Assembly (NCBI GenBank): GCA_964396375.1
Contig: CAYNEY010000018.1
Span: 42,026 to 106,025 of the forward strand
Direction of reading: 5' to 3'
Length of the DNA: 64,000 nt
DNA from: FEN-1139 sp964396375
Lineage (GTDB): Bacteria; Myxococcota_A; Polyangia; Polyangiales; Polyangiaceae
The first letter of the stretch is position 1, and each line of letters begins with the position of its first letter. The notes beneath the pieces were generated by a model. The model ran no database searches. It was not told where the DNA came from and saw only the letters and a program-made list of their open reading frames with translations. Shown one piece after another: positions 26,001 through 34,332 of this stretch. Position numbers and translations under genes: made by a program.

Positions 26001-27293
26001 TCAATCATGGACCGCCGGCCATGGCCCGATCGGACAAGTCGCCCTCGCTAGCCAGTCGTCGAGGAAGGCTGCCCGCGCGACCATGAACTCGTGCCTCGCC
26101 GCGATGGTATCTCGGTGGTCCTGGTCCGAGAAGGTCTTGTTCGGGTCCTCGGCAACCGCCTGCCCGACTTGCACGGCATAGCGTTCGAGTTCCGTCGACA
26201 AGAAGCGGACGTCGTAGGCCGCGCGAGCTGCCGCAAGTTCCGCCAAGAACCGGGCACACCAGGTTTCGTCTGAGAGCACCACCTCGAAGAGCCGTTCGCG
26301 GCCCCAATCGGGGTTCTGATAGAAGAAGGGATCTGCCTCCACGATCTCGGGTTGGATCCCCACGTCAACTTCTGTTCGCTCCGCGTCCATCACGCCCACA
26401 CGCATGGCAAAGTCCATGTCGTAGGGGAGCCACGTGAAGCCACGAGTCGGATGATCGTACAAGAAGTAGTTGATCTCGACCCCTGCCCAGTAGCTATCCG
26501 GATCCGGCAGCACGGCGGTGTGCGCCCAGATCTGGATAGCTTGCTCGAGATCCGTCAAATCTTCTATGCTCGGCAGATCGCGCGCCTCGGCGGCAGCGAA
26601 GAGCGCATCCCTCCGGCTCACGTCGCCGAGCGCCTCATTGGTGCGAAGCTCAACGCCACCATCGTAGAGATTACCATCGGCCTCGGCGCCAGAAAAGTGC
26701 CGCTGTAGGTACTCCTTATCGATACGCTCGACATTGGCGTAGAGCCCATAGTACTGACCATTGAGATACAGTCGTGCATTGTTCACGCAGGAGTACTGGG
26801 TCTGCGCGTGCTCCAGAAACGCGAACGCCAGCCGCTCTCCCAACACCGAAGGGTCGTACCAGGGTGCGTCAAGGACGATCTTCCGCAGTCCGTGGAAGCG
26901 CCCCTCGGGATCGAGCTCATTGAAGGAGATCAAGAACTGCTTCTTCTCGCAGCGCCAAGACCAGTTCCCCTTCAGCCGCACCATCACCTGCGCGGTCTCA
27001 CCCTCGTAACTGAAGGTCGCTGGATGGTATACTTTGCCGCCATCGTTGGGGCCAAGATCGCACTCCGCTTCCATGGCCGTGAGCTCCGCGGGGTCGATCT
27101 CGAGTCGAAACTCCACCAGCCGTTGTGGGTCGTAGAGATCAGCGCACGGTTTGGGATAATCCGTTGGCTGGGTGGCTCCCCTTCCCCCTTGTGCCCCTTC
27201 GGTGGAGGAGTCACCCTGGCCGTTTTCCTCTGAACCGCAACCAGTCGCGAAGACGAGCCATCCGACCACCAGGTATCCACGACGGGGCTTCAT
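26001..27293 (-). CDS. CotH kinase-family lipoprotein
   Basis: A 430-residue lipoprotein (WLVFATGCGS lipobox) with a Gly/Ser/Asp-rich linker. The body has CotH features: VRLKGNWSWRCEKKQFLISF, a GLRKIVLDAPWYDPS segment, YLNGQYYGLYANVERIDKEYL and, later, FTWLPYDMDFAM. CotH proteins are atypical kinases first known from Bacillus spore coats, where CotH phosphorylates coat proteins; myxobacteria carry several secreted members. Whether this one is an active kinase cannot be judged from sequence reading alone. It stands alone between the hairpin array and the SPFH pair. Confidence 0.85.
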   Translation of the reverse strand: MKPRRGYLVVGWLVFATGCGSEENGQGDSSTEGAQGGRGATQPTDYPKPCADLYDPQRLVEFRLEIDPAELTAMEAECDLGPNDGGKVYHPATFSYEGETAQVMVRLKGNWSWRCEKKQFLISFNELDPEGRFHGLRKIVLDAPWYDPSVLGERLAFAFLEHAQTQYSCVNNARLYLNGQYYGLYANVERIDKEYLQRHFSGAEADGNLYDGGVELRTNEALGDVSRRDALFAAAEARDLPSIEDLTDLEQAIQIWAHTAVLPDPDSYWAGVEINYFLYDHPTRGFTWLPYDMDFAMRVGVMDAERTEVDVGIQPEIVEADPFFYQNPDWGRERLFEVVLSDETWCARFLAELAAARAAYDVRFLSTELERYAVQVGQAVAEDPNKTFSDQDHRDTIAARHEFMVARAAFLDDWLARATCPIGPWPAVHD

Positions 27294-27438
27294 CCGCCGA
27301 CCTTAGCATTTCGGACCTTTTGCAACTCCTGTGACGGAAATCGGCAGGAAAGGGAGACGACCCCCCTCATCTCCGCAGCCCGAACCACGTCAACTCTGGG
27401 AAGCCGGCCGCCGAGAGCTCTCGGCCGTACTCATCACC

Positions 27439-28347
27439 TCAACCACGGGAACCAAAGTCAGCGATCACGTTGGTGCCAGGCTGCACCATGCTGAGTTCGG
27501 CTGCCGTGTTCTGGAGCAGTGCCTGGGTCTCGAGCACCTCGAACAGCGCTTCAGCGATAGTGGCACTCTGGGTGATTTGGGTGAGCGCGCGTCCCACGAT
27601 CCGGGGTCGAGTGGCTGCGGCCTTGGCAAACTCGACCGAGGCCTCTCGCTCCGCTGCGGAGCGGATCACGTTCACTCGATTCGCTCCCTCTTGCTGAATA
27701 GCCGCGGTCACCTGCCGGAGCCGATTGACCACCTTCTGCTCGATCTGCGAGATCATCCCATGATCGCGGAAGTGCACCTTCCGGATGTAGATGCTGCCCA
27801 CCTGATAGCCCCACTCCTGGGACTTGGTGGTAACCTCCTGACGCACCACGCGGCTCATGGCGTGTCGGTCTTCCAGCATGTCGCCGAGCTTCATGTTCGA
27901 CAGACAACGCACAGTAGCGTTCGAAATATTGGCGCGAAGCGAGCCTGCTGGATCCGTATTCTTGTAGAGGTAGGAGAGCGGGTCAGAGACCACCATCTCA
28001 CACCACACCCCAATCCCCATCGGGGCGCCTTCCTCCGAGTTGACCGGCTGACTGCGCAGGTAGGTCTGGTCGACCCGCAGATCGACGATGAACTTCTTGC
28101 CGAAGAGCGGGAGCAGCATCGCAAATGGCCCCATCGAGAGCCAGGGGCAGTGGATGCCGGGCTCGGTGATGACCTGACGAACCTTCCCGAACAGCTCGAA
28201 GACCACGCACTGACGCTCCCGAACCACCACATAGAGCGCGAACCAACGAGCGAAGGCCAGGACGATCGGCACGGCAATGAAGCTGGCGATGAAACTGGCA
28301 ACAGTGCTGGTAACCAGTGCGGCAAGATCGAGAGCTAATTCAGTCAT
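27439..28347 (-). CDS. SPFH/band 7 membrane protein (second of pair)
   Basis: A 302-residue SPFH protein. One N-terminal membrane helix (FIASFIAVPIVLAFARWFALYV) is followed by the band 7 domain (VFELFGKVRQVITEPGIHCPW) and VSDPLSYLYKN. Its C-terminal part is helical (REASVEFAKAAATRPRIVGRAL). SPFH proteins form large ring-like scaffolds at membranes; the paired arrangement recalls HflK/HflC, which regulate FtsH, but sequence identity to those was not visible. It overlaps its partner by ATGA, so both should be made in equal amounts. Confidence 0.85.
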   Translation of the reverse strand: MTELALDLAALVTSTVASFIASFIAVPIVLAFARWFALYVVVRERQCVVFELFGKVRQVITEPGIHCPWLSMGPFAMLLPLFGKKFIVDLRVDQTYLRSQPVNSEEGAPMGIGVWCEMVVSDPLSYLYKNTDPAGSLRANISNATVRCLSNMKLGDMLEDRHAMSRVVRQEVTTKSQEWGYQVGSIYIRKVHFRDHGMISQIEQKVVNRLRQVTAAIQQEGANRVNVIRSAAEREASVEFAKAAATRPRIVGRALTQITQSATIAEALFEVLETQALLQNTAAELSMVQPGTNVIADFGSRG

Positions 28348-29360
28348 GACACCCTCCCGATCTCGGTCCGTCCGCTCGCCAAGAGGGCTTGGCGCACTCG
28401 TCGGAACAACCCGAGCTTGGTATTGCGCACGTAAGCAGCGAGCGCCTGTGGGCCACCGGTACCAGCCAGTTCGCGCAACTGCTCGGCGAGGGCCAGGAGC
28501 GGCTCAACCTCAGCCTGAGCGTTCAAGGTCTCGATCTCGACGGCGCGTTTCGACTGCACGACGCGCTGATCGGCGGCGGCCTGCGCCAGACTGATCTCGC
28601 TCGAGACATGGTTGTGTGCCGTGTTGATCGCCGCCAGCGCCGAGTCCACCTCGGGCGGAGGATCGATCCCGGTGATCAAGGCTGCGTCCAGACGGATCCC
28701 GTAGCGTGGCGCGGCCGCAGCGCATTGCTCGTCCATGCTCTCGTTGAGATCGCGCAGATTCTTGCGCAGGTCATTGATGGAGATCCCTTGGATTTCCCCC
28801 GACACCTCGGGAATCGCCGTCTCACCATCGATAACCGGACCCTTCGGAGCCTCGAAGTTGGCGATCCGATCGCGCAGAATCGACACGAAGTAACCCATGA
28901 CATGGGCAACCGGGTTCTTCACGCCGAACAGGTACGCGTACAGGTTGCGCTCGTTGACAGTGAAGCGCAGCTGCCCGCTGAGTCCGGTGTTGAGCTGGTC
29001 CTTGGTCACCGCTTCCAGGATCTGCCCCCCCGCATTCGCACCCGGATCCTCTGGATCGTAGGCGATCGATACCGTACAGGTCGCGATGGAGGCGCGATGC
29101 AGCGACTGCCACGGCAGTTTCCAATAGAAGCCAGGACCGATCACCTTGACCTGCGGATAAACGTAACGCTCCCGCTCTTCGGGGGTCAGCGTGTCCGCCA
29201 CCGGGTCATTCAGGGTGGTCGCATTGCCCAGGCGCTGCGCTCGACCAAAGGTACAGAGCACAGCCCGCTCGTTCGGACCGATGGTGTAGAAGCCACCGAT
29301 GCCGTACCGCGCAAAAAACCACAGCACGAACCCCACCATCATGCCGATCAGAAGTTCCAT
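28344..29360 (-). CDS. SPFH/band 7 membrane protein (first of pair)
   Basis: A 338-residue SPFH protein with a short N-terminal membrane helix (LIGMMVGFVLWFFARYGIGGF), then YTIGPNERAVLCTFGRAQ and PGFYWKLPWQSLHRA, the typical start of a band 7 domain. A long helical region follows (SSEISLAQAAADQRVVQSKRAVEIETLNAQAE), similar to the coiled-coil part of stomatin/HflK relatives. It lies upstream of the second SPFH gene with an ATGA overlap. An M14 peptidase gene ends 59 bases upstream on the same strand, and a short stem (29403-29419) sits in that gap, so the three may be partly separate transcripts. Confidence 0.85.
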   Translation of the reverse strand: MELLIGMMVGFVLWFFARYGIGGFYTIGPNERAVLCTFGRAQRLGNATTLNDPVADTLTPEERERYVYPQVKVIGPGFYWKLPWQSLHRASIATCTVSIAYDPEDPGANAGGQILEAVTKDQLNTGLSGQLRFTVNERNLYAYLFGVKNPVAHVMGYFVSILRDRIANFEAPKGPVIDGETAIPEVSGEIQGISINDLRKNLRDLNESMDEQCAAAAPRYGIRLDAALITGIDPPPEVDSALAAINTAHNHVSSEISLAQAAADQRVVQSKRAVEIETLNAQAEVEPLLALAEQLRELAGTGGPQALAAYVRNTKLGLFRRVRQALLASGRTEIGRVS

Positions 29361-29419
29361 CCGGGCATGCTAGCGGTTGGCGAGGAACACCGGAAGAGCT
29401 GGTCACCCGTACAGGGTGA

Positions 29420-30466
29420 TTATTCCAATCGGCCCGTGTGGTCTCGGGGGCTGCGTGCCTCCCCGGTTACCCCCCGAGGCAGAGCCGGGAGCAGCTGGCC
29501 TGCCTCCAGTGCCACCAGCCCCTCGAGAAATTGCCGAAGGGAGTACCAGCTAACCTCGACAATCCCTGTCAACTCCGTGGGTTCCGGGCTTTTCTCGCCA
29601 GCCACCTCCACGGTGAGCGCGAGGGTGCCGTGGACCGCATAGGCGTAGTCGATGTACTCACCATACGAGATGTAGTCCTCGGCCGACTGCAGAGCCGTGG
29701 TGGTACCGAGGCCCACGGCAACCCGGCCCGCCAAGCTGCCAAAGACCCTATCATCCGCGGTCGGTTCGGTGGTGTGACAATAGGGCCAAAGCACACCAAC
29801 CATTCCCGAGTGGAAGGCGAGAGCGGCATACACCCCCTCAGTGATCGAGAGTTCGCGCACCGCCTGCGTCTCAGGCGCCGAAAAGGCCTCGGTGCTTCGT
29901 CCCGGATAGTCGTAGTCACGGTTGAGATCGAGCCCGTTGCAATCAGCGCGGGTGCCGGCAGCCAGACCATCGGGGTTGACTACGGGCATGAATAGAAAGC
30001 GATACTGGGTCAGAGCGTCGAGCACTTCCGGCTCTTGGCTGCGCAACAGCCCGTCGATAGCTCCCAGGACTACCTCGGCCGAGGCGGGCTCATCGCCGTG
30101 ATGCGCACCGTTCAAGAAGACAGATTTGGGGTGGTCGGTGCAGGTGAAGTCCACCGTGAGCACATCCAAGTTGCGTCCTTGAGAGGAAGTGCCGAGGACG
30201 CGATGGGTTACGAACTCGGGCAAGGTGCTCGCAACCCGAGCGAGGTACTCCGTGATCTCGGAGCCACCGTGATAATGCGAGAACTCGAGGGGAGGGAGAC
30301 GCTCGACCAAATCCGGTGCGGGACCGGGGCACAACGGCTGTTCTTGACCTCTGCCCCCACCCCCAGCTTCACTCGAGCCATCCTCACCATGCTCGACTCT
30401 CGACGTGCCACAGCCACCAAGCCAGACCAGCACAAGCCCCCACCACAGCGATCGGTACGGTCTCAC
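29420..30466 (-). CDS. M14-family zinc carboxypeptidase lipoprotein
   Basis: About 348 residues. GTG 30466 gives a short lipoprotein signal with lipobox VWLGGCG; the frame also opens at 30502. The M14 zinc site is visible as NGAHHGDEPASAE (His-x-x-Glu), the third ligand His in ALAFHSGM, and the catalytic Glu in ALTVEVAGEKSPE. LDLNRDYDYPG holds the substrate-binding Asn-Arg. It should remove C-terminal residues from peptides, or cross-links from peptidoglycan, in the envelope. It is divergent from the rhodanese operon by about 107 bases. Confidence 0.88.
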   Translation of the reverse strand: MRPYRSLWWGLVLVWLGGCGTSRVEHGEDGSSEAGGGGRGQEQPLCPGPAPDLVERLPPLEFSHYHGGSEITEYLARVASTLPEFVTHRVLGTSSQGRNLDVLTVDFTCTDHPKSVFLNGAHHGDEPASAEVVLGAIDGLLRSQEPEVLDALTQYRFLFMPVVNPDGLAAGTRADCNGLDLNRDYDYPGRSTEAFSAPETQAVRELSITEGVYAALAFHSGMVGVLWPYCHTTEPTADDRVFGSLAGRVAVGLGTTTALQSAEDYISYGEYIDYAYAVHGTLALTVEVAGEKSPEPTELTGIVEVSWYSLRQFLEGLVALEAGQLLPALPRGVTGEARSPRDHTGRLE

Positions 30467-30573
30467 CCCCTCATCCTTCCACGAGCTGCGCTCTCGGGCC
30501 AAGACGGACCTTTGCCAGCGGTTTCAGCTGGCTACCTTGCGCACGGGACACCTGTGATACACTCCGCGCGCGC

Positions 30574-31158
30574 ATGACGGCCGCCCGTGAAGCCACCATC
30601 GAGACACACTCCGCGACGTCCTGGTGGCCGGCGTTGTCCCGGGCCTTCCTGGGCGCGGGGGTACTCGTTGCCCTGGGGATGGCACTGGGCCTTGCCATCA
30701 ATGCCCTGCGAGCAAAGCCGCTTTCGCTCGCAGCCTACCACCCCGTCGGAGTCTGCTCGGCGGGTCTGGTCGAAGAGCCCATCGGGCTGGTGACACCAAG
30801 TGAAGTCGCGAGTTTGTGCGCCGAGAGCGGCGTGTTGGTCGTGGACGTGCGCTCCGCCGAGAAGTACGCCGAGGGCCATGTGACCGGAGCACTCCACCTG
30901 CCTTGCACCGCCTCCCCGGAGGCGGCCATGATGGCAGATTCGGTCCTCGAGGGGAAGCGCACGATCATCGTCTACGGCGAGACCAACGAACAGGCGAAGT
31001 CCGTCGCCGAGACTCTGGCGGTGAGAGCCCCTGGGCGCTCTCTTATGACACGCATCTTGGACGGGGGCTTCGCGGCCTGGTCAGCGGCAAGCCTCGCCTG
31101 CAGCTCGGGCCCCTGCGAAGCTTGTGACGCGCTCCAGTCGAAAGAACACCGCAGATGA
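30574..31158 (+). CDS. membrane-anchored rhodanese-like protein lacking the catalytic Cys
   Basis: A 194-residue protein with one N-terminal membrane helix (FLGAGVLVALGMALGLAINAL). The rhodanese domain (about 70-175) has VLVVDVRSAEKYAEGHVTGALHLP and ILDGGFAAWSAA. At the active-site loop, where active enzymes have a Cys, it reads IIVYGETNEQAKS, so the nucleophile is Gly. Cysteines elsewhere (CSSGPCEACDAL at the C-terminus) may bind metal or disulfide partners. It overlaps the MauE-like gene by ATGA. A structural or regulatory role is more likely than sulfurtransferase activity. Confidence 0.82.
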   Translation: MTAAREATIETHSATSWWPALSRAFLGAGVLVALGMALGLAINALRAKPLSLAAYHPVGVCSAGLVEEPIGLVTPSEVASLCAESGVLVVDVRSAEKYAEGHVTGALHLPCTASPEAAMMADSVLEGKRTIIVYGETNEQAKSVAETLAVRAPGRSLMTRILDGGFAAWSAASLACSSGPCEACDALQSKEHRR

Positions 31159-31646
31159 GGCGACGACTCCGCCTTCGAGTTCTGGTCGCCTGGGTGCTCC
31201 GCCTGCTCCTCACAGGAGTGCTGCTCGCCGCGGCGCTCCCCAAGCTGAAAGACACCGTGACGTTTCTCGAGCAGACCGCCAACTACGACCTCTGGGTAAG
31301 CATCGCGCCTTTCGTCGCGGTCACCCTCCCCTCCGTGGAGCTGGTTGCGGCGCTGGCCCTCCTGTTCGGTCCGCGCTCGCTGCGACTCGGTGCGACCGCG
31401 CTCACCATGGGTTTGATGGCTCTGTTCGTGGTCGTGGTCGGGAGCGCCTACGCTCGAGGCCTGGACGCAGAGTGTGGGTGCTTCGGCGCAAACAGCGAAC
31501 GGATCGGACCACGTAAGTTGCTCGAGAATCTCGGGTTGCTGGCCGCGGCAATCCAGCTCTTGCTGCTGGAACTCGGGGACTTCGCCCGCTCGCGAACACC
31601 ACAACCCGCCACCTCGACACCCACCTCCGACGTGAGCGCCACGTGA
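31155..31646 (+). CDS. MauE/DoxX-like redox-associated membrane protein
   Basis: A 163-residue protein with four predicted membrane helices (first: LRLLLTGVLLAAALPKL). The loop after the third helix carries ECGCFG, the Cys motif of MauE-like proteins. MauE is needed for methylamine dehydrogenase maturation; stand-alone relatives probably pass electrons or disulfides across the membrane. It lies in an operon between a dead rhodanese and a PAP2 phosphatase, overlapping both by four bases. No methylamine utilisation genes are present, so a general thiol-redox role is inferred. Confidence 0.8.
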   Translation: MRRRLRLRVLVAWVLRLLLTGVLLAAALPKLKDTVTFLEQTANYDLWVSIAPFVAVTLPSVELVAALALLFGPRSLRLGATALTMGLMALFVVVVGSAYARGLDAECGCFGANSERIGPRKLLENLGLLAAAIQLLLLELGDFARSRTPQPATSTPTSDVSAT

Positions 31647-32422
31647 ACCTTCGGGCGGCAGCATGCGCGCTTCTAGTTCATCTTCTGCCTTCCACACCCG
31701 GGCGAGCAGCGGAGCCTGAGGGGGATCCGGTGCGTTCCGCGACAGTGGGCGGAACCGCGGTAGTCGGCATCCTTTCGCTCGGCGCTCTCGACGAGAACTG
31801 GGGAGGCAGAACCTGCCGTTGGTGCCGCACGAACACGTGGGATCGCGAAGTGCGCCAGGCACTCATCTGGTCGGAGCCTCGCACGGCGGCCACCATCTCG
31901 GATGGTTTGCTGATTGGGGTCCCTGCCACCAGCATCGCCCTCGGCTTTCTGGTGGGCCGAAGGCGTGACGACGCTCAAGGACTCACGGATGCGCTGGTCG
32001 TGGCCGAGTCAGCGGCGGTCGCCACCGTTGGGACCATGGTGGTCAAACTCGCGGTGGCGCGTCAGCGACCCTACGCTGCCTATCAAACTCGCGCCTATCC
32101 GTCGAGCTTGGATCAGAATCGGTCATTTTGGTCCGGTCACACATCTCTCACGTTTTCGGCGGCGGCAGCGGTGTCAACCATCGCAATTCGTCGCGATTCC
32201 CCAGCCGCTCCCTGGCTCACCCTGGGCCTTGGACTGGGAGCGGCGAGCACCGGCGTGCTCCGGATTGCTGCGGACAAACACTGGTGGTCGGACGTGGTGG
32301 TCGGCGCCGTGTTCGGAACCATCGTGGGGATCACCGTTCCGTGTCTCGAGCTCCGATCTGGTTTGGAACCGTCGCGGCTCGCCGTAACTCCCATGCCCCT
32401 CGGCGTAGCCGGAGTATTCTAG
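31643..32422 (+). CDS. PAP2-family phosphatase
   Basis: A 259-residue protein starting with GTG in a GTGA overlap with the upstream gene. A signal or first helix (AAACALLVHLLPSTPG) precedes several membrane segments. The three PAP2 motifs are KLAVARQRPY (Lys/Arg), SFWSGHTS (central Ser-Gly-His) and a final RIAADKHWWSDV (His, Asp). Such enzymes dephosphorylate undecaprenyl diphosphate or lipid phosphates at the outer face of the membrane. The substrate is not shown by the sequence. It is the last gene of a three-gene operon. Confidence 0.87.
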   Translation: MNLRAAACALLVHLLPSTPGRAAEPEGDPVRSATVGGTAVVGILSLGALDENWGGRTCRWCRTNTWDREVRQALIWSEPRTAATISDGLLIGVPATSIALGFLVGRRRDDAQGLTDALVVAESAAVATVGTMVVKLAVARQRPYAAYQTRAYPSSLDQNRSFWSGHTSLTFSAAAAVSTIAIRRDSPAAPWLTLGLGLGAASTGVLRIAADKHWWSDVVVGAVFGTIVGITVPCLELRSGLEPSRLAVTPMPLGVAGVF

Positions 32423-32465
32423 GGGTCGGCGGGACGAAGCTCAGAATTCCGATTCACCGCTGTCA

Positions 32466-34280
32466 TCAGGCAAAATGGCACGACTGGTAGCCTTGCCCGT
32501 CCATCTCGACGTTGCTTGCCGACTCGCTCAACGTCTCGAACAGCTCCTCCACCGCCTCGCGACGCTCCTCCGGGATCCGTGCCAGGTCACGGCACACCAA
32601 AGTGTCGATGCTGACTCGGTAGTCTGGCCGCTCCGGACCGATCAGGTATCCCCCGACCTCGAGCTCCGGATGCTCCTCGAGAAACTCGAGGAATTGACCG
32701 ATGGTGGGAGAGTCATTTTGGGCGGTCTCCGGGTGAGCGAAGTGTTCCCGGACCAGGCTCTGCAGTACCGCCAAACTGACACCCTCGAACCGCAGATACC
32801 CCGATTCATACTCCCGCTCGAGAACGCCGAGGATCCTGCGACGTCCCGCATCGTCGAGGTTCAAGGCTCGCCCCATCCCCATCAGCGTGCAACCCAAGGC
32901 ATCCGTGTGAGCATCGAGCTCGGCTGCACCACGTTGCACCAACGCCTGAGCAGCCGCCAACCGAAGCTCCTCGGCAGGGTGGTCCTCGAATAGCCGAATC
33001 AAGACAGCGTCGATCGCGGAGCTTGGCTCGATCGCGAGCAGAAACACCTGGTGCTCGGCGCGGGTCACCAGCTGGCGGCGCTCGGCGGTGCCGCGCTTCC
33101 GGCCCTCGAAGGTCGCCGGCGCGAGTCGGGGATCACTGGAGAGTCCGAGCAGTTGCTGGCAGCGACCGGGTGCACGACTCGCGCTCACTGCCCGCCGAAT
33201 CCGGATGGAGTACATCGGATCGCCGCGGTCGTCGTCTGGATCGAGAGCGAGCAACCGCTCGAGCGCCCCATCGGTGCCGATGTTGCCGAGGGCCGTGATG
33301 GCATAGGCGCGAGCCATCACGCTCGGGTCATCGAGCCACGCGACCACTGCCTGCTCGAGCTGGTCGGGGACGCACAGCGAGAGCAGCGCTGGAGCAGCCG
33401 CTCGCAGGATCGGATCGGGCCTCCGCAGGCCGTCTGCCAACGTCCCAGGGCTTGGGTAGCGCTCTTCGAGGGGGCAGTGCTCCTCGTCGCGCAGATCAGA
33501 CTTGCGAAGCAGGTCCTGCAGAAGTTCCGGGCTGACTCGTTGCAACCTTTCCAAGAGGTCGCGATGGTGCGGCTGCTCCGCTAGCGGCCGGAGCCCCAAG
33601 CCTGTGCGCGCCTCACGAAAGGTTGAGTACGAGAGCGACGGCTCGGTGCGCGCAGCTCCGTAGAAGCTCATGATGCTCATGAATCCTAGGGCAATCCGCT
33701 CGTCTTTCTGGAGCAGCTCCTCTGCGGACACCCAAGCCAGCTTCGGCCTGCGACCACAGCCCCCATGACCGCAGCCGTGCTCGCCACAGCCGTGTTCACC
33801 GTGCTCACCACAACCATGTTCGCCCTGTCCGCAGTCGTGTTCACCGTGCTCACCACAGCCAGCCTGCCCATGACCGCAGCCGTGCTCATGCACATCCCCA
33901 TCTTCGTCGTCACCGAGACGCATCGCCAGCGCGACCCGCTCCTCAGGAACGAACCAGGCGAGCTCGCCACGCCCACCCACGCGTTCGAGAAGCCTGAAAC
34001 TGGTGGCGAGATCCTGGTGAAACGCAACCGTCGCATCGGGCAGCAGAAGCCCGCGCACGCGACGCCCATCGAAGTCAAAGAAATCGGGACATCCGGTCAG
34101 CATCGCGACCGCATCCAGAACCTCGCCGACCGTCGCGCGCTCGAGCGGGCGCTCACCGGTGAAGATCGGAGCTCCCTCCGGCCACTCGAGATCATCACCT
34201 GCATCGAGTCTGAGTGCGCGCCAGGCGCGCGAGGCGGTTTCATCGATGTTCACGTGCCCGACGATGGCGACGAGGATCAT
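32466..34280 (-). CDS. HEAT-repeat protein with a His/Cys/Gly-rich metal-binding-like insert
   Basis: About 604 residues from ATG 34280. At about residues 128-173 is a low-complexity stretch holding ten His and seven Cys in 46 residues, built on the repeat GCGEHGEH. The rest is helical, with HEAT-like repeats such as AVVAWLDDPSVMARAYAITALGNIG and EELRLAAAQALVQRGAAEL. No catalytic motif and no signal peptide are seen, so a cytosolic metal-binding scaffold is likely. The role is unknown. It is divergent from the GH3 gene across about 50 bases and follows a PAP2 operon convergently. Confidence 0.75.
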   Translation of the reverse strand: MILVAIVGHVNIDETASRAWRALRLDAGDDLEWPEGAPIFTGERPLERATVGEVLDAVAMLTGCPDFFDFDGRRVRGLLLPDATVAFHQDLATSFRLLERVGGRGELAWFVPEERVALAMRLGDDEDGDVHEHGCGHGQAGCGEHGEHDCGQGEHGCGEHGEHGCGEHGCGHGGCGRRPKLAWVSAEELLQKDERIALGFMSIMSFYGAARTEPSLSYSTFREARTGLGLRPLAEQPHHRDLLERLQRVSPELLQDLLRKSDLRDEEHCPLEERYPSPGTLADGLRRPDPILRAAAPALLSLCVPDQLEQAVVAWLDDPSVMARAYAITALGNIGTDGALERLLALDPDDDRGDPMYSIRIRRAVSASRAPGRCQQLLGLSSDPRLAPATFEGRKRGTAERRQLVTRAEHQVFLLAIEPSSAIDAVLIRLFEDHPAEELRLAAAQALVQRGAAELDAHTDALGCTLMGMGRALNLDDAGRRRILGVLEREYESGYLRFEGVSLAVLQSLVREHFAHPETAQNDSPTIGQFLEFLEEHPELEVGGYLIGPERPDYRVSIDTLVCRDLARIPEERREAVEELFETLSESASNVEMDGQGYQSCHFA

Positions 34281-34332
34281 GGGGCACAGCGGAGCATGGA
34301 CCACCGGTCCGCGCCAGTGCTAGCGTAAAAAC

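Noticed and set aside
29403..29419. Terminator after the M14 peptidase gene
   Set aside because: The six-base stem is short and no T-run follows it in the direction of transcription.
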